The position numbers were made by a program, and so were the translations under genes. From positions 1 through 64,000 of the forward strand of contig NZ_BBBJ01000004.1 of assembly GCF_001316005.1 (NCBI RefSeq): a stretch of DNA of 64,000 nucleotides. The letters are read 5' to 3'. How positions within the stretch are numbered: the stretch's first letter is position 1; each line of letters starts with the position of its first letter. This stretch comes from Vulcanisaeta distributa JCM 11217. GTDB taxonomy: Archaea; Thermoproteota; Thermoprotei; Thermoproteales; Thermocladiaceae. Positions 53,826 through 63,069 of the stretch are shown one piece after another. The notes beneath the pieces are model-generated. The model searched no databases. It worked only from the letters and a program-made list of their open reading frames with translations, and was not told the DNA's origin.

Positions 53826-54449
53826 CTACGGACTTTTAATAACCAAATACGTTAAGTCACTAATAAACAATGCCAACACAAAAAGCGCTATTACGAACAC
53901 TATTACCAACCTCACTGAGACGTAAAGTGCGTATAGGGCAATTACCAACTGAGGCAATGAGTAGAGTATCGCGTTCATGCGCCCAACATCAAATAACTTC
54001 CTACTCGCCCTAACATACATAATGAGCGACTCAAGAAATAGAGTTACGGTGGACATGAGGTTAATCATTAGAATATTAACTATAGAGTTAAGCGATATTA
54101 ACGATACGGCCGCAGAAACGATGGGTAAGTCGAGGTCGAGGTCATAAACATCGAGCGCTCTTATGAAGCCCCTCCTCATTCTATTAAAAAATACCTTACC
54201 ACCAACGGTTAGGCCGAGCACCGTGACGTAGGACACATAGACCTTGTACCAAGGCTCAATCCACGAAATTAGGGTTAAAGCCACAGCAGCAGCACCAATG
54301 ATGTATAACGGCGTTAGGTAATTCAGCCTCTCCTTAATGTACGACAACCTATAATCAGCGCTAAGTCGAAAAGCCGAGGCATACTCAAGAGTAAACCAGG
54401 AAACACCCAGCAAACCAAAGCCAACGCCCAACAACCACAGAATCATCAT
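53826..54449 (-). CDS. Multi-pass membrane protein of unknown function
   Basis: The 207-residue product has five or six hydrophobic helices and a basic middle loop (KVFFNRMRRGFIRALDV). No family is recognised. It ends 146 nt before the MFS gene start, a spacer in which I see no gene. Confidence 0.5.
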   Translation of the reverse strand: MMILWLLGVGFGLLGVSWFTLEYASAFRLSADYRLSYIKERLNYLTPLYIIGAAAVALTLISWIEPWYKVYVSYVTVLGLTVGGKVFFNRMRRGFIRALDVYDLDLDLPIVSAAVSLISLNSIVNILMINLMSTVTLFLESLIMYVRASRKLFDVGRMNAILYSLPQLVIALYALYVSVRLVIVFVIALFVLALFISDLTYLVIKSP

Positions 54450-54491
54450 ACAAAAAACAATGATTGAAACAAAAAACTAACTCCCACGATG

Positions 54492-54593
54492 TGGTGGACC
54501 GGCCGGGATTTGAACCCGGGATCTCCCGCGCGCCAAGCCTATGCGGGGGGGCGTTAGCCCCCTGGGCATCCTTCCAGGCTAGACTACCGGCCC
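54492..54593 (-). tRNA. tRNA-Ala(GGC) with an intron in the anticodon stem
   Basis: On the minus strand the acceptor GGGCCGG pairs with CCGGTCC, including a G3-U70 pair, the alanine identity element. The T arm CCGGG-TTCAAAT-CCCGG is perfect, and discriminator A plus encoded CCA follow. The anticodon arm forms as CCC|GC-TTGGCGC-GCGGG if about 25 nt after CCC (AGGGGGC...GCATAG, with a hairpin GGGGGC-TAAC-GCCCCC) is removed. This would be an intron at about position 29/30, a non-canonical site known in Thermoproteales. A C7 run lies within the intron. The exact splice sites are inferred from folding by eye. Confidence 0.75.
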
Positions 54594-54624
54594 AAGGTGA
54601 TTGGTTTCATGAAGAATTTAAGTT

Positions 54625-54790
54625 TTTTGTTTTGGTGAGTTTGTTGTTTCTATGCATTGCGGTGATACGTGGGCCTTATTTTATTCGTTGCTTACTTGCT
54701 GAACGCCTTTCCTAAGGCAATCCGCACTTACCATCGGTATTACCACGTCAATGAGCCCGGAACTCCAGGTGTGTGGTTTTATTGTGCCCG
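54625..54790 (-). pseudogene. Decayed 3' end of kptA beside the tRNA
   Basis: The minus strand reads SADCLRKGVQQV, then HVSPQCIE, matching NADCLRKGGQQV and HYVPPQCIESV at the end of kptA (61231-61890). DNA blocks such as CTATGCATTGCGGTGATACG and CGCCTTTCCTAAGGCAAT are nearly identical to 61256-61275 and 61321-61339. A frame shift or small deletion is present and no upstream part of kptA remains. Together with the tRNA it forms the left end of a long direct repeat with 61169-61350. Confidence 0.75.
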
Positions 54791-54846
54791 TGGGCCTTGG
54801 GCGGGCTATTGACAGCCTAGGCTCGCCATTGCCTTTGTTATTGCCT

Positions 54847-56326
54847 TTACCCTCCTTTCCTTGCCCTCGCTAACCGCCCCCCCTCGAGCATCCTCCTCAG
54901 CACCTCGCAGACTTTGGTGACGAGCTCTGGGTACTTTTTAATCGTATTTATGCCCATGTAAACCACGAAGTAATTGCCTCGCTTACTCAGCTCAACCTCT
55001 CCGTAGTCCGCACCCCCCCTCAACCTCTCCAAGATGGCTCTGGCTTCCTCATAGTCCCTACGTGTGACCCTAAGCTCAATATGACCAACACCATTCACAC
55101 TGACAGTCATCTTAATGCCAGCGACCTCAACTGATGACTTACCCTTCGGCTCACTCTTCATGTTTGTCAGCGTTGTTAGTCGCTTAAGTTTCTCGGCGTC
55201 TGGCAGTAGGGCCAGGTCCTCAATCGATGCCTTGATTGAGGGGGGGTTGTCAAGCATTTTCTTAGCCAACTCGGCAGCCTTTGAGGACTTAACTACGTAT
55301 GTTATTTTATGCTTTCTTTTCCTCTCCTTAAACCCTAGACCCTCAAGCCTCTTGATAACTTCACCCCACACTTCACGTTTTGACTCGCCCATCACAAGCC
55401 TAATTGACTTCCACCTAACGCTGATGTCGCCATCACCGAGTATCGCAAACAGTAGGAACGTCATGAAATCACCATCGCCTAGTTTACTAACATCCTCAGC
55501 AACCACAGCCTTACTCCCGAATGAACCCTTGTTGTCATTAGCCCTTAATTGCCATTTAACGCTTACACAGTTATTGATGTTCACGCTGTGTAATGTATAC
55601 GTGGTTTTCTCCAGGCCACGCTAGTAGCCAGGCGATGACTTGCCAGAGGTGATTTGTGTTCATCACCGGGTAGCCTCTCCTGTGGATTGTTCCGTCCGTC
55701 AGCAATAGACCGTACTGCGCTGCCTTTAATTTACTATCATCGAGTAGCTTGGGCGTGACAATATGGAAGCCCTCAAGCCCAGTGAGTAATATGATTATTG
55801 TTATGCTTTCTGACTCAGTGACTCTGCTTATGATAATCACTAGATTCTCTGCATATAGGTGTACCGTGAATGACTTATCCTCATTAAATGGCTCTCCGCT
55901 TATTAATATCTTGCTCTGCCGTTCCTTAACTTCTCAATCAATTCCTCGAGCTCTTGCTTGTAGACTTTGAACCATCTTTCGCGTGCTTGCTTAGCCAACC
56001 TCAGCATCTTCTCGCCTATTTCAAGCATCACCTTTCTTAGCATGATTACTTTTTTGTCACAGCCCTCCTCAACCTTCGCCTTAATTTCCTGTAACCAACT
56101 GCTTAAGGCTTTAATTGTTTCGTCAAACGGCGTTGCCGAGTCACTCAACAAGATTGATTTGTGCCTCTCTACCCTATTGAGGAACTCATTGATTAGCCTA
56201 TTGACCTCATCAATGACCTTTGAGTCATTGACCTCCTCACCGCATTTTAACCGATTAAAGCCCCTTGCCTTAACTCCCCCAGCAGATCCTTGGTTTAACG
56301 ACTTCAAGAGCCATGGAGACATCCAT
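54847..56326 (-). pseudogene. PaREP2b-family repeat protein, full-length but broken (copy B)
   Basis: Three segments in different frames make one protein of about 490 residues from the ATG at 56326. The N-terminal part matches copy A at 1-747. The C-terminal part has LRANDNKGSFGSKAVVAEDVSKL, FLLFAILGDGDISVRW, AEKLKRLTTLTNM and VCEVLRRMLEGG, which I know as PaREP2b. Breaks: C5 56276-56280 (four or seven needed), near 55905 and near 55575. Family members in Pyrobaculum are often decayed. Function is unknown; a mobile-element origin is suspected. Confidence 0.8.
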
Positions 56327-56392
56327 GGATTGACTCCCAACGAGACTAATAAATCACTACCGAACCAGTGCTGAATAGGCTTAAGCAAGCGA

Positions 56393-56791
56393 TTGAAAGG
56401 AGCCTTAGTCCATGTCGAGGGGGGAGACTCGGCGAGGCTTATGGATGGTAGGTACTTCTGCAGTTGCTTCGAGACTAACTGGGGGGGAGTGAGGAGGAAG
56501 AGCGAGGTCTGCACGCACATAGCCGCAGTCATACTACACAGAGAATACTCAAGACTACTACAGCCGATTTATGCGGCTGTAATAATCATGTACTGCGAAG
56601 GAGACTACCGCCTCGAGATCATGGACAAGGAGATCAAAGTCATCAAGCAGGTAAAGCTAATGATTAATGACGTCCTTAAGCTAAGATACAAGGTCACATA
56701 CATAATAACGAGCAATAAGCCAAAGACGGTCCTTTATAAATCGATTTATATTTTAGATATATACAATAATTTAAATGCTAATTATATATAA
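56393..56791 (+). CDS. SWIM-type zinc-finger protein, divergent partner of PaREP2b
   Basis: The frame opens about 66 nt from the PaREP2b start in the opposite direction. It contains YFCSCFETNWGG and, about 14 residues on, CTHIAAVIL, giving the CxC...CxH spacing of a SWIM finger. The rest is a basic alpha/beta part ending KVTYIITSNKPKTV. The start is uncertain (TTG at 56393 or upstream in another frame). The remnant at 862-990 shows the same pairing with PaREP2b, so the two genes are a unit. SWIM fingers occur in transposases and recombination factors. Confidence 0.55.
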   Translation: MKGALVHVEGGDSARLMDGRYFCSCFETNWGGVRRKSEVCTHIAAVILHREYSRLLQPIYAAVIIMYCEGDYRLEIMDKEIKVIKQVKLMINDVLKLRYKVTYIITSNKPKTVLYKSIYILDIYNNLNANYI

Positions 56792-56836
56792 TATATAGAA
56801 ATATTACTTTAAAATTATATTTGCCGCAAGTGATTA

Positions 56837-58710
56837 ATGTCAGTATCTGTAGGCTATATCCATGATAGAACCTTACGTATTATAAATGCTCTATCTAAAG
56901 CGAATCTTGGTTCTATTATGAATTATTCAATTATACAAAACGCTTTAAATGAGATGTCACCTGAAAGTAAGAGAATAATAAGTCTCTCCGCAACACTTAC
57001 TGACTGGGCGCCATTCTTTAGGTATTTTAAAAGATTTTTACAATTAAGTGATATTGAGAAAAAGAAATGGCTTAGTAGTATTAAGCCAGGTAGTCTTATA
57101 GATGTTATAGTCAATGACTTATTGATGTTCATGACCGCAGCATTATTTTTCGTTGATGAGAATAATGCTAAGGCCATTAATTATGATCGATCACCATTAA
57201 AGTCTCCTACAATCATTACACACGTACCTAAACTATCAAGTGTTAGTAAACCTAAGAATATGTATGATGTAGTAATTATTGGTAGCGGCGCTGGTGGTGC
57301 TGTTGTTGCTTGGGAGTTAGCTAGGAGGGGGGGTTAAAGGTTGCGGTGTTTGAGGTAGGGCTTGAACCAACGGTTGAGGATCTTAAAAAGCCACCTGTAT
57401 TTAGAGCGCTTAAATATTATTGGAATAATGGATTAACAACGGCAATTGGTAATGCTGTTATAAGTCTTCCCTTTGGTAAGGTGCTTGGCGGAACAACTAC
57501 GGTTAATTCTGGCACCATGTTTCGAATAACGGACTTTGTTCTTAAGAAATGGAGTGAGGAAACCGGCGTGAAGTTATCCATGAGTCAGTTAAGTGATGCT
57601 TATAAAATTATTGAGGAAAAATTACATATTCAGCCAATTCCTGAGGAATTGCTTGGTAATAATGCTCTTGTAATGCGTAAAGGCGCTGAAATGCTCGGTT
57701 TAAGCCATGGACCTATTAGAAGACCCTTAGGTACATGCTATGGGCAGGGCGAGTGCGCGTTTATATGCCCACACGGTGGTAAGCTCGATATGAGACTTAC
57801 ATTTTTAAAGGAGGCCAAGGATTATGGCGCTGAGATATTCACATCATCTAATGTACTTAAAATAATCATTAAAAACGGAAAAGCAGTGGGGGGGGTTTTA
57901 GTTAATTATGGTAATGAAGTACATGAAGTGCGGGCTAAGGTAATCGTGGTTTCAGCAGGCGCTATAAATACACCGAGAATTCTGCGTAATTCAGGAATTA
58001 AAAATAAAAATTTAGGCAAGCATTTGCACATACATCCTGCGGTTGGTGTTGTTGGTAGAATGGACTATGATATATATGGCTGGAGAGGGACCATGCAGTC
58101 ATACTATGTAGATAGTCTACTTAAGGAAGGAATTCTGTTAGAAGCGACATTTCCACCACCTGGGCTTGGCTCTAATGAAGTAACTCCTTCACTTTATTCA
58201 GAGTTTAAAAACATACATAAACTTGCGACTATAGGTGTTCTGAGTGATGACTTAATAAGTGAGGGATATGTTTTTCCAAGTCCCTTACATAAGTATATGG
58301 GCGCTGTTGCTGATTATAACTTAAAAGGTGAGGATTTAGAACGAATAAAAAGAGGCATCGAATTAACCTCAGAAATACTCTTTGCTGCTGGTGCTAAAAA
58401 GGTTTACTTGCCATTACGTAAAAACGGTGTTGCAGGAAGCGTATCTGAGGTTAAGCGTATCTTGGACAATATTAATAATCCTAAGATGTTTAAAATAAGC
58501 GCCTATCATCCTATGTCGAGCGCCAGAATGGGCAAAGATCCTGATATTGGCGTTGCTGATATTAATGGGCACGTATTTAACGTGGATAATCTCTATATTG
58601 CTGACGCATCAGTTCTGCCATCAAGTACTGGTGGTATTAATCCTCAATTAACTATAAACGCTATTAGCCTGTTAATAGCGCAAAACATAGCGAAGGAATT
58701 CGGTGTATAA
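56837..58710 (+). CDS. GMC-family FAD oxidoreductase
   Basis: An unusual 145-residue helical N-terminal extension precedes the FAD motif MYDVVIIGSGAGGAVVAWELARRG. After the G7 at 57327-57333 (five or eight needed to keep frame) the chain continues GGTTTVNSGTMFRI, VIVVSAGAINTPRILRNSGI, ISAYHPMSSARMG and YIADASVLPSSTGGINPQLTI, the GMC signatures. CYGQGECAFICPHGGK suggests a cysteine-rich loop. Repaired length about 620. The substrate is probably an alcohol or sterol-like compound; not known. The region is visibly more AT-rich than its surroundings. Confidence 0.8.
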
Positions 58711-58712
58711 GT

Positions 58713-59102
58713 ATGAGAGAAAGGGTTCTTATTATAACGATTAAGGTAATAGCTTTCATGGGCTTTATAGGTTTTGCAGCATTCACGGCATTATATGCGT
58801 TAAGGCCTGGATATTTCAGCCCAATCACGGAGAATTCAGCATTTTGGTACGCGCTTGGCTTAGCATTTATGGTTACTGTAACGGTATTAGCATTTATGGT
58901 GTTTCTAAACCCAAAAAAGTATTGGATATTTCTAATACCCCCCCTCGCTGCGGGTAAAATAACATCATCTCTCTCAAGTCTTTACTTATCGGAAATTTAC
59001 GTGACAATATCATGGTTAAAAATCACGGTAGTAACTGACGGATTAATTGCCTTAATAGCGGTAATACTCATAGTGCTTTCATATCTTTATTTGAGGGGTT
59101 GA
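58713..59102 (+). CDS. Four-helix membrane protein
   Basis: It begins 2 nt after the GMC gene stop. The 129-residue product has four hydrophobic helices and few charges. No family is recognised. The tight spacing suggests co-expression with the oxidoreductase and perhaps a membrane partner role, which is inference. Confidence 0.55.
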   Translation: MRERVLIITIKVIAFMGFIGFAAFTALYALRPGYFSPITENSAFWYALGLAFMVTVTVLAFMVFLNPKKYWIFLIPPLAAGKITSSLSSLYLSEIYVTISWLKITVVTDGLIALIAVILIVLSYLYLRG

Positions 59103-59105
59103 ATT

Positions 59106-59979
59106 ATGGGTAAAGTTATCTTTTTAGCACTTTCAGGAAATGGCGTAGGAATTTGGTTAAGATATACTTTAAATCCTACTTCAGCTGGATTATGGTTAAG
59201 CATTTTTGGCCTTAACAAACCAGTTGGATATAGAGTTAATTATCCACGTAATTATTTTCAGTTAGACAGAGGTTATAATTTAATGTTAGGCAATTCTCGA
59301 TTCTCCCTTAAAGATTCTATTGCATTGGGTGAAAGTAATGCGTTTTCCTGGAACCTTAGATTTGAGTCTCACGAAGGTATTTATAACCCCCATACCATTA
59401 TTATTTCGTGTTTTGCGTAGTAAATACTTATTATTAACACCGTTAGCGACATTTAATGGTAAAGTATTTATCATGCAAAAGGAAATAGAGGTTAATAATT
59501 ATAAGGGTATGATTGGGTTTATATCAATTCCTAAAGAGTTAAATGAATGGGGGGGTTGGGTTCATTGCAGCGGTTTTGATGAGGATGAGAAAGGGTGGCT
59601 AGATTTACTAATTACAAAGGTTCAAAATGCATATCTCGGGATTGGATTCATTAAAGTTAATGGTAAAACCATTAACATTGGCAGAGTTTTTGGCAAATCG
59701 TTTAAAGGGTATTTAAGTATTGATGGACTTAGATGGATATTTAAAATTAGCAAGAATAATATTAAGATTAACGTTAATGCTGATCCTAGAAATATGATTA
59801 TGGCAGAGTATGAGGATCCTAACGGAAATAAGTATTGCCATAACACAGAAATAGCAAATTTAGTATTGAATATAGATAATAAAGCATTTACATGCATTGG
59901 TAGAGCATTTTTCGAATATGGAACAAGTAAACCTCTATTAAATAATAAAATAATTATAGTTACTACAACACCAGCATAA
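59106..59979 (+). CDS. Hypothetical protein, possibly lipocalin-like
   Basis: Two frames join at C5 59387-59391, where C4 restores NPIPLLFRVLRSKYLL. The product of about 291 residues is beta-rich: GNSRFSLKDSIALGESNAFSWNLRFES, WGGWVHCSGFDEDEKGWLDLLI, LRWIFKISKNNIKINVNADP. The WNL and repeated aromatic strands recall lipocalin-like hydratase folds, but this is a weak guess. It lies 3 nt after the 4-TM gene in the AT-rich block. Confidence 0.45.
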
Positions 59980-60013
59980 AATTAATTAAGGTAGTTATTC
60001 TATTAATTATTGC

Positions 60014-60452
60014 ATGAATGATGATATTCAGGTTAAAGTACGTAACTTTCTTCAGGAGGCTTCAGAGTGGCTTCATGAAATTACTTATAATGATATACCA
60101 CCGTTAAGTATTGAGAGTGCCAAATTAATGTTAATTGATACTTTAGCCGCTGCTTTGAATTCCTTATCAGTTAATTGGGCGATATCATTAATAAGTAACC
60201 ATGATATAATTGACGTATATCCTATGTTAAGCGTTATGTTTGATTATGATTCAACATTATTATATTATGGTCATTTAGGGCATGGTATAATTGCTCCAAT
60301 ACTTTATTATTACTTAGTAAATAAAGGGGGGGCTTGATGGACAAAGACTTATAGAATCTATTGTAGCATCTACGGAAATAAGTGCTAGAATAGCAGCATC
60401 TCTCTCACTAAGTAATTACAGAGGACAAATGATGAACTACTTGGATAAATAA
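60014..60452 (+). pseudogene. Truncated MmgE/PrpD-family gene
   Basis: LSIESAKLMLIDTLAAALNSL and YYGHLGHGIIAPILYYYLVNKG then RLIESIVASTEISARIAASLS are N-terminal blocks of MmgE/PrpD (2-methylcitrate dehydratase-like) proteins. The G7 at 60326-60332 shifts the frame. Even repaired, the product stops after about 145 residues where the family has about 450, so the 3' two thirds are missing. It is the last gene of the AT-rich block and probably marks a deletion or integration boundary. Confidence 0.6.
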
Positions 60453-60456
60453 ATAA

Positions 60457-60555
60457 TTATGCACTTAAGGCTACATCATCTTTCTCACCGATTTCCCTGT
60501 TTATGTTTGATACGAATTTTATAAATTCCTCATCTTTTATGATCCTGTGATCCTG
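60457..60555 (-). pseudogene. C-terminal gene fragment
   Basis: The minus strand has an open tail DHRIIKDEEFIKFVSNINREIGEKDDVALSA with a stop at 60457 and no start or upstream domain. It looks like the end of a lost protein. The parent family is not recognised. Confidence 0.3.
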
Positions 60556-60594
60556 AGACCTAGTAACTCATTAATGCCTTTAATTTCGAAAACC

Positions 60595-61030
60595 TCAGGT
60601 TGAGGGTACTGTGTGGGTGATGGTTAGGTTGCGGGATATGTAGAGTGCCAGGGGGGGAGTCATTAGCATGGGCAGTATTGGGTCTATTACTAAGCCGTCT
60701 ATTGGTCTTAGGGTTCCAATCACTGGCTATAGTCCCTTCGCTGTGGTGATAATCACTGAGTCTAGTGGGTCGGTTAGGTGGTCTGTGATTAGGGCGTTGG
60801 TGTAGGTGATTAGGGCGAGAGCCACTGTCCCCCCCCAGGCACTCCCTAGCCTTGAGTAATACGCATATAGCCGTTACCGCGATTACATTAACCATTAATG
60901 CTATGAATATCGTGAGTAGGTTAACCTCGTAAATGGCTAAACCACTTAATTCATGAACAATGAGTGGGTAGAGGGTTGCGAGTAGTAACGCGCCGATTAT
61001 GCCGGCTAGTATTGGCTCGACACCACTCAC
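60595..61030 (-). pseudogene. Degenerate membrane protein gene
   Basis: The ATG at 61030 gives MSGVEPILAGIIGALLLATLYPL and a second helix ending in CVLLKARECLG. After C8 60829-60836 the best frame changes (TVALALITYTNALITDHLTDPLDSV) and then meets a stop near 60732 before PVIGTLRPIDGLVIDPILPMLMTPP. A protein of about 145 residues with three helices may once have been made. No family is recognised. It sits in the decayed right part of the island. Confidence 0.4.
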
Positions 61031-61168
61031 ACTCTACGCATAACAACCACTCAATACCAAGCCCCCCCAGCGTTTCAAGAAGACCTAAGTAACGAACTAA
61101 TCAATACCTAAAGGGTTGTTGTTGAAGCCAATAACAAGTCCCTAAACCGAGTCGAGAAGCACAGAGGC

Positions 61169-61197
61169 GGCATCCTAGCCAGGCTAGACTACCGGCC
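61169..61197 (-). other. 5' half of tRNA-Ala (integration or duplication scar)
   Basis: The minus strand GGCCGGTAGTCTAGCCTGG followed by nnAGGATGCC matches the first 29 nt of the intact tRNA-Ala at 54593-54565 with two differences, then similarity ends inside the anticodon stem. The adjoining sequence toward 61231 leads into kptA just as the sequence beside the intact tRNA leads into a kptA remnant. Confidence 0.7.
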
Positions 61198-61230
61198 GGT
61201 AATTGTCATTTCGTGGGCAATTTTAAGCTT

Positions 61231-61890
61231 TTAGTTTCGTGGGTTCATTACCGACTCTATGCATTGTGGTGGTACGTAATGCACGAGCCTTATTCTATCC
61301 GTCGCTATCAGTACTTGCTGGCCGCCTTTCCTAAGGCAATCAGCGTTCACCACTAGTATTACTACGTCATTACCATGCCTAATAGCCACCTCATACGCAT
61401 CCCTTGGGTCTAGTACTAGGTGCACGTACTTCCTATTCATGGGCTTTATCCCCTCACGCATTATTCGTACCAGCGCCTCTTTCGTGGTTCCGTGATATAA
61501 GGTCTTCACTTTACTGTCGACTTCATACTTTATATCAACATTGAGTGACTTGCTATGGCCATACCTAGCCCTGATCATTCCGTTCCTAATCTCAAACCTA
61601 CCCTTTGGGTCGAGCAGCGCCACCGCTATTACATGCTCCTTAGTTAGCCATGAGAGTGCCTTTGGATCCCATCTACTCCTCAATGCATTTACTAACTCGT
61701 CAATGCCTACCCAACCCTCCCTATCCATTGATAGGTTTACCGCGCCTGGATTATGCCTAAGTAGGTAAGTCATTAAATGACTCAACCTGCTCCTTAATTT
61801 ACCATTTAGTAACAACTTAGTTTGTACTCCGCAGTGCACAGTGTCTTCAGTGTATGAACCGCAGATCACGCATTTGTATATGCTCCTCAT
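61231..61890 (-). CDS. kptA: RNA 2'-phosphotransferase (Tpt1/KptA)
   Basis: An N-terminal Cys pair (YKCVICGSY, then VHCG) precedes the KptA core: LRSRLSHLMTYLLRHNPGAV, DREGWVGIDELV, FEIRNGMIRARYGHS, LYHGTTKEAL, KYVHLVLDP and ILVVNADCL. The enzyme removes an internal 2'-phosphate using NAD; in archaea its natural target is unclear. The 219-residue frame is intact. Its 3' end exists in a second decayed copy next to tRNA-Ala at 54.6-54.8 kb. Confidence 0.85.
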   Translation of the reverse strand: MRSIYKCVICGSYTEDTVHCGVQTKLLLNGKLRSRLSHLMTYLLRHNPGAVNLSMDREGWVGIDELVNALRSRWDPKALSWLTKEHVIAVALLDPKGRFEIRNGMIRARYGHSKSLNVDIKYEVDSKVKTLYHGTTKEALVRIMREGIKPMNRKYVHLVLDPRDAYEVAIRHGNDVVILVVNADCLRKGGQQVLIATDRIRLVHYVPPQCIESVMNPRN

Positions 61891-61964
61891 TAGTCGTTTA
61901 ATTAATGGACCAACATTACTTTAGTCTTTTCTTTATCTTGTGTGATTAATTGAAATAATTGATC

Positions 61965-62327
61965 ATGTTCAATTCAAGCGTGAGCGCGGGAGCCAATTTA
62001 CTTAGGATGATTGAGGATATGCAGAGACTATTCACGAAGCTTTATGACCTAGCCATGACAATACAGGGCGGCGTATTCGTAATACACATAGCAATGCCCA
62101 ATGAACCAGGTACTCTAGGCAGGGTTTTAACCACGATAGAAGCAGCCACAGGACTCAACCTGCTGTTAGCCTATGCCTACGGTTGGCCCGGCGAGGCCAT
62201 TGGCTACGCCCTACTTGTTTACCCAGCGGAGGGTGGTGATGAGGTTGGTAAGAAGCTTGTTGAGGCTTCGAAATCCGCTGGTGCAATAATACTTGGTGCA
62301 TATAAGATTGAGAATAAGATGCTGTGA
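61965..62327 (+). CDS. ACT-like domain protein
   Basis: After a helical start (LLRMIEDMQRLFTKLYDLAM) the sequence VFVIHIAMPNEPGTLGRVLTTIEAATGLNLLLAYAYG has the NEPGTLGRV turn of ACT-type ligand-binding domains, followed by a second strand-helix-strand unit. Length about 120 residues. It could bind an amino acid and regulate a partner. It is divergent from kptA with a short spacer. Confidence 0.55.
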   Translation: MFNSSVSAGANLLRMIEDMQRLFTKLYDLAMTIQGGVFVIHIAMPNEPGTLGRVLTTIEAATGLNLLLAYAYGWPGEAIGYALLVYPAEGGDEVGKKLVEASKSAGAIILGAYKIENKML

Positions 62328-62343
62328 TTATAATTTTAATAAA

Positions 62344-63069
62344 TTACGAATACCTAACACCGCCTGGGTCCAGCTTATTTAGGAATTGTAGCTCATCCTG
62401 CGTTACGGTTTCAAGAACACTCAATGTCTCCCTAACCCTTGGTTTAAAGGCCATATTATTAATCACTTCATCAACGCTTATACCAGGGAATAAACCGGTC
62501 AGTACCAATTCACCTAATTCATGGTCAAACTCGAACATGGCCTTTGGCGTACATATGGTTAAGCGTGGACCCTGCCTTGTGGGCCCTGGGGCGGTTATGA
62601 AGTCAACCCTCTCAACAAGCGTCCTCCTCGAGTGCTCCTTAAGCCACATCACGATCCTACGGGCTCTCCTGTATAGGTAAGCCGCAGCTGCACCACCTGG
62701 TAGTCGAACTCTAGGCTTCTCATAGCTACCAATGACTGATAGGTTCATGTTACCACGGCGATCGACCTGGGCCGCGGAGAAGAACATAACGTCAAGCTGC
62801 CCACGCCTGGCTAGGTCAAAGGCGTCTAGGCTTGTTACGAAACCTTTACCATCAATGAATAGGTATGGGTCTCCCGATGATGGTGTTATCAATATATCCT
62901 TAGGCTCGTATATCTCGGCCACGTTTATGAACCAAATATTCAATCCCCAATACCTAGCCAACGCAACTGCCAACACCGCTGGGACTGAGGCGAGGCCCGT
63001 ATATATAATGTCCCCCCCATCCTTTAATTGCTTAGCCATGCACTTAATGACGTTATCCATGTCAGCCAT
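62344..63069 (-). CDS. CoA-transferase subunit B (glutaconate CoA-transferase-like)
   Basis: GGDIIYTGLASVPAVLAVALAR, FFSAAQVDRRGNMNLSVIGSYEKPRVRLPGGAAAAYLYRRARRIVMWL and DFITAPGPTRQGP are conserved in GctB/CatJ-type beta subunits. The ATG at 63069 overlaps the stop of subunit A (ATGGCTGA), showing translational coupling. The enzyme moves CoA between acids; the acid is unknown. Length about 241 residues, frame intact. KDGGD holds a C7 tract. Confidence 0.8.
   Translation of the reverse strand: MADMDNVIKCMAKQLKDGGDIIYTGLASVPAVLAVALARYWGLNIWFINVAEIYEPKDILITPSSGDPYLFIDGKGFVTSLDAFDLARRGQLDVMFFSAAQVDRRGNMNLSVIGSYEKPRVRLPGGAAAAYLYRRARRIVMWLKEHSRRTLVERVDFITAPGPTRQGPRLTICTPKAMFEFDHELGELVLTGLFPGISVDEVINNMAFKPRVRETLSVLETVTQDELQFLNKLDPGGVRYS

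Noticed and set aside
61080-61180. Plus-strand peptide NRVEKHRGG resembling the PaREP2b NRVERH motif
   Set aside because: Only about a dozen residues match and the rest does not; it overlaps the tRNA scar, so I did not call a third PaREP2b copy.
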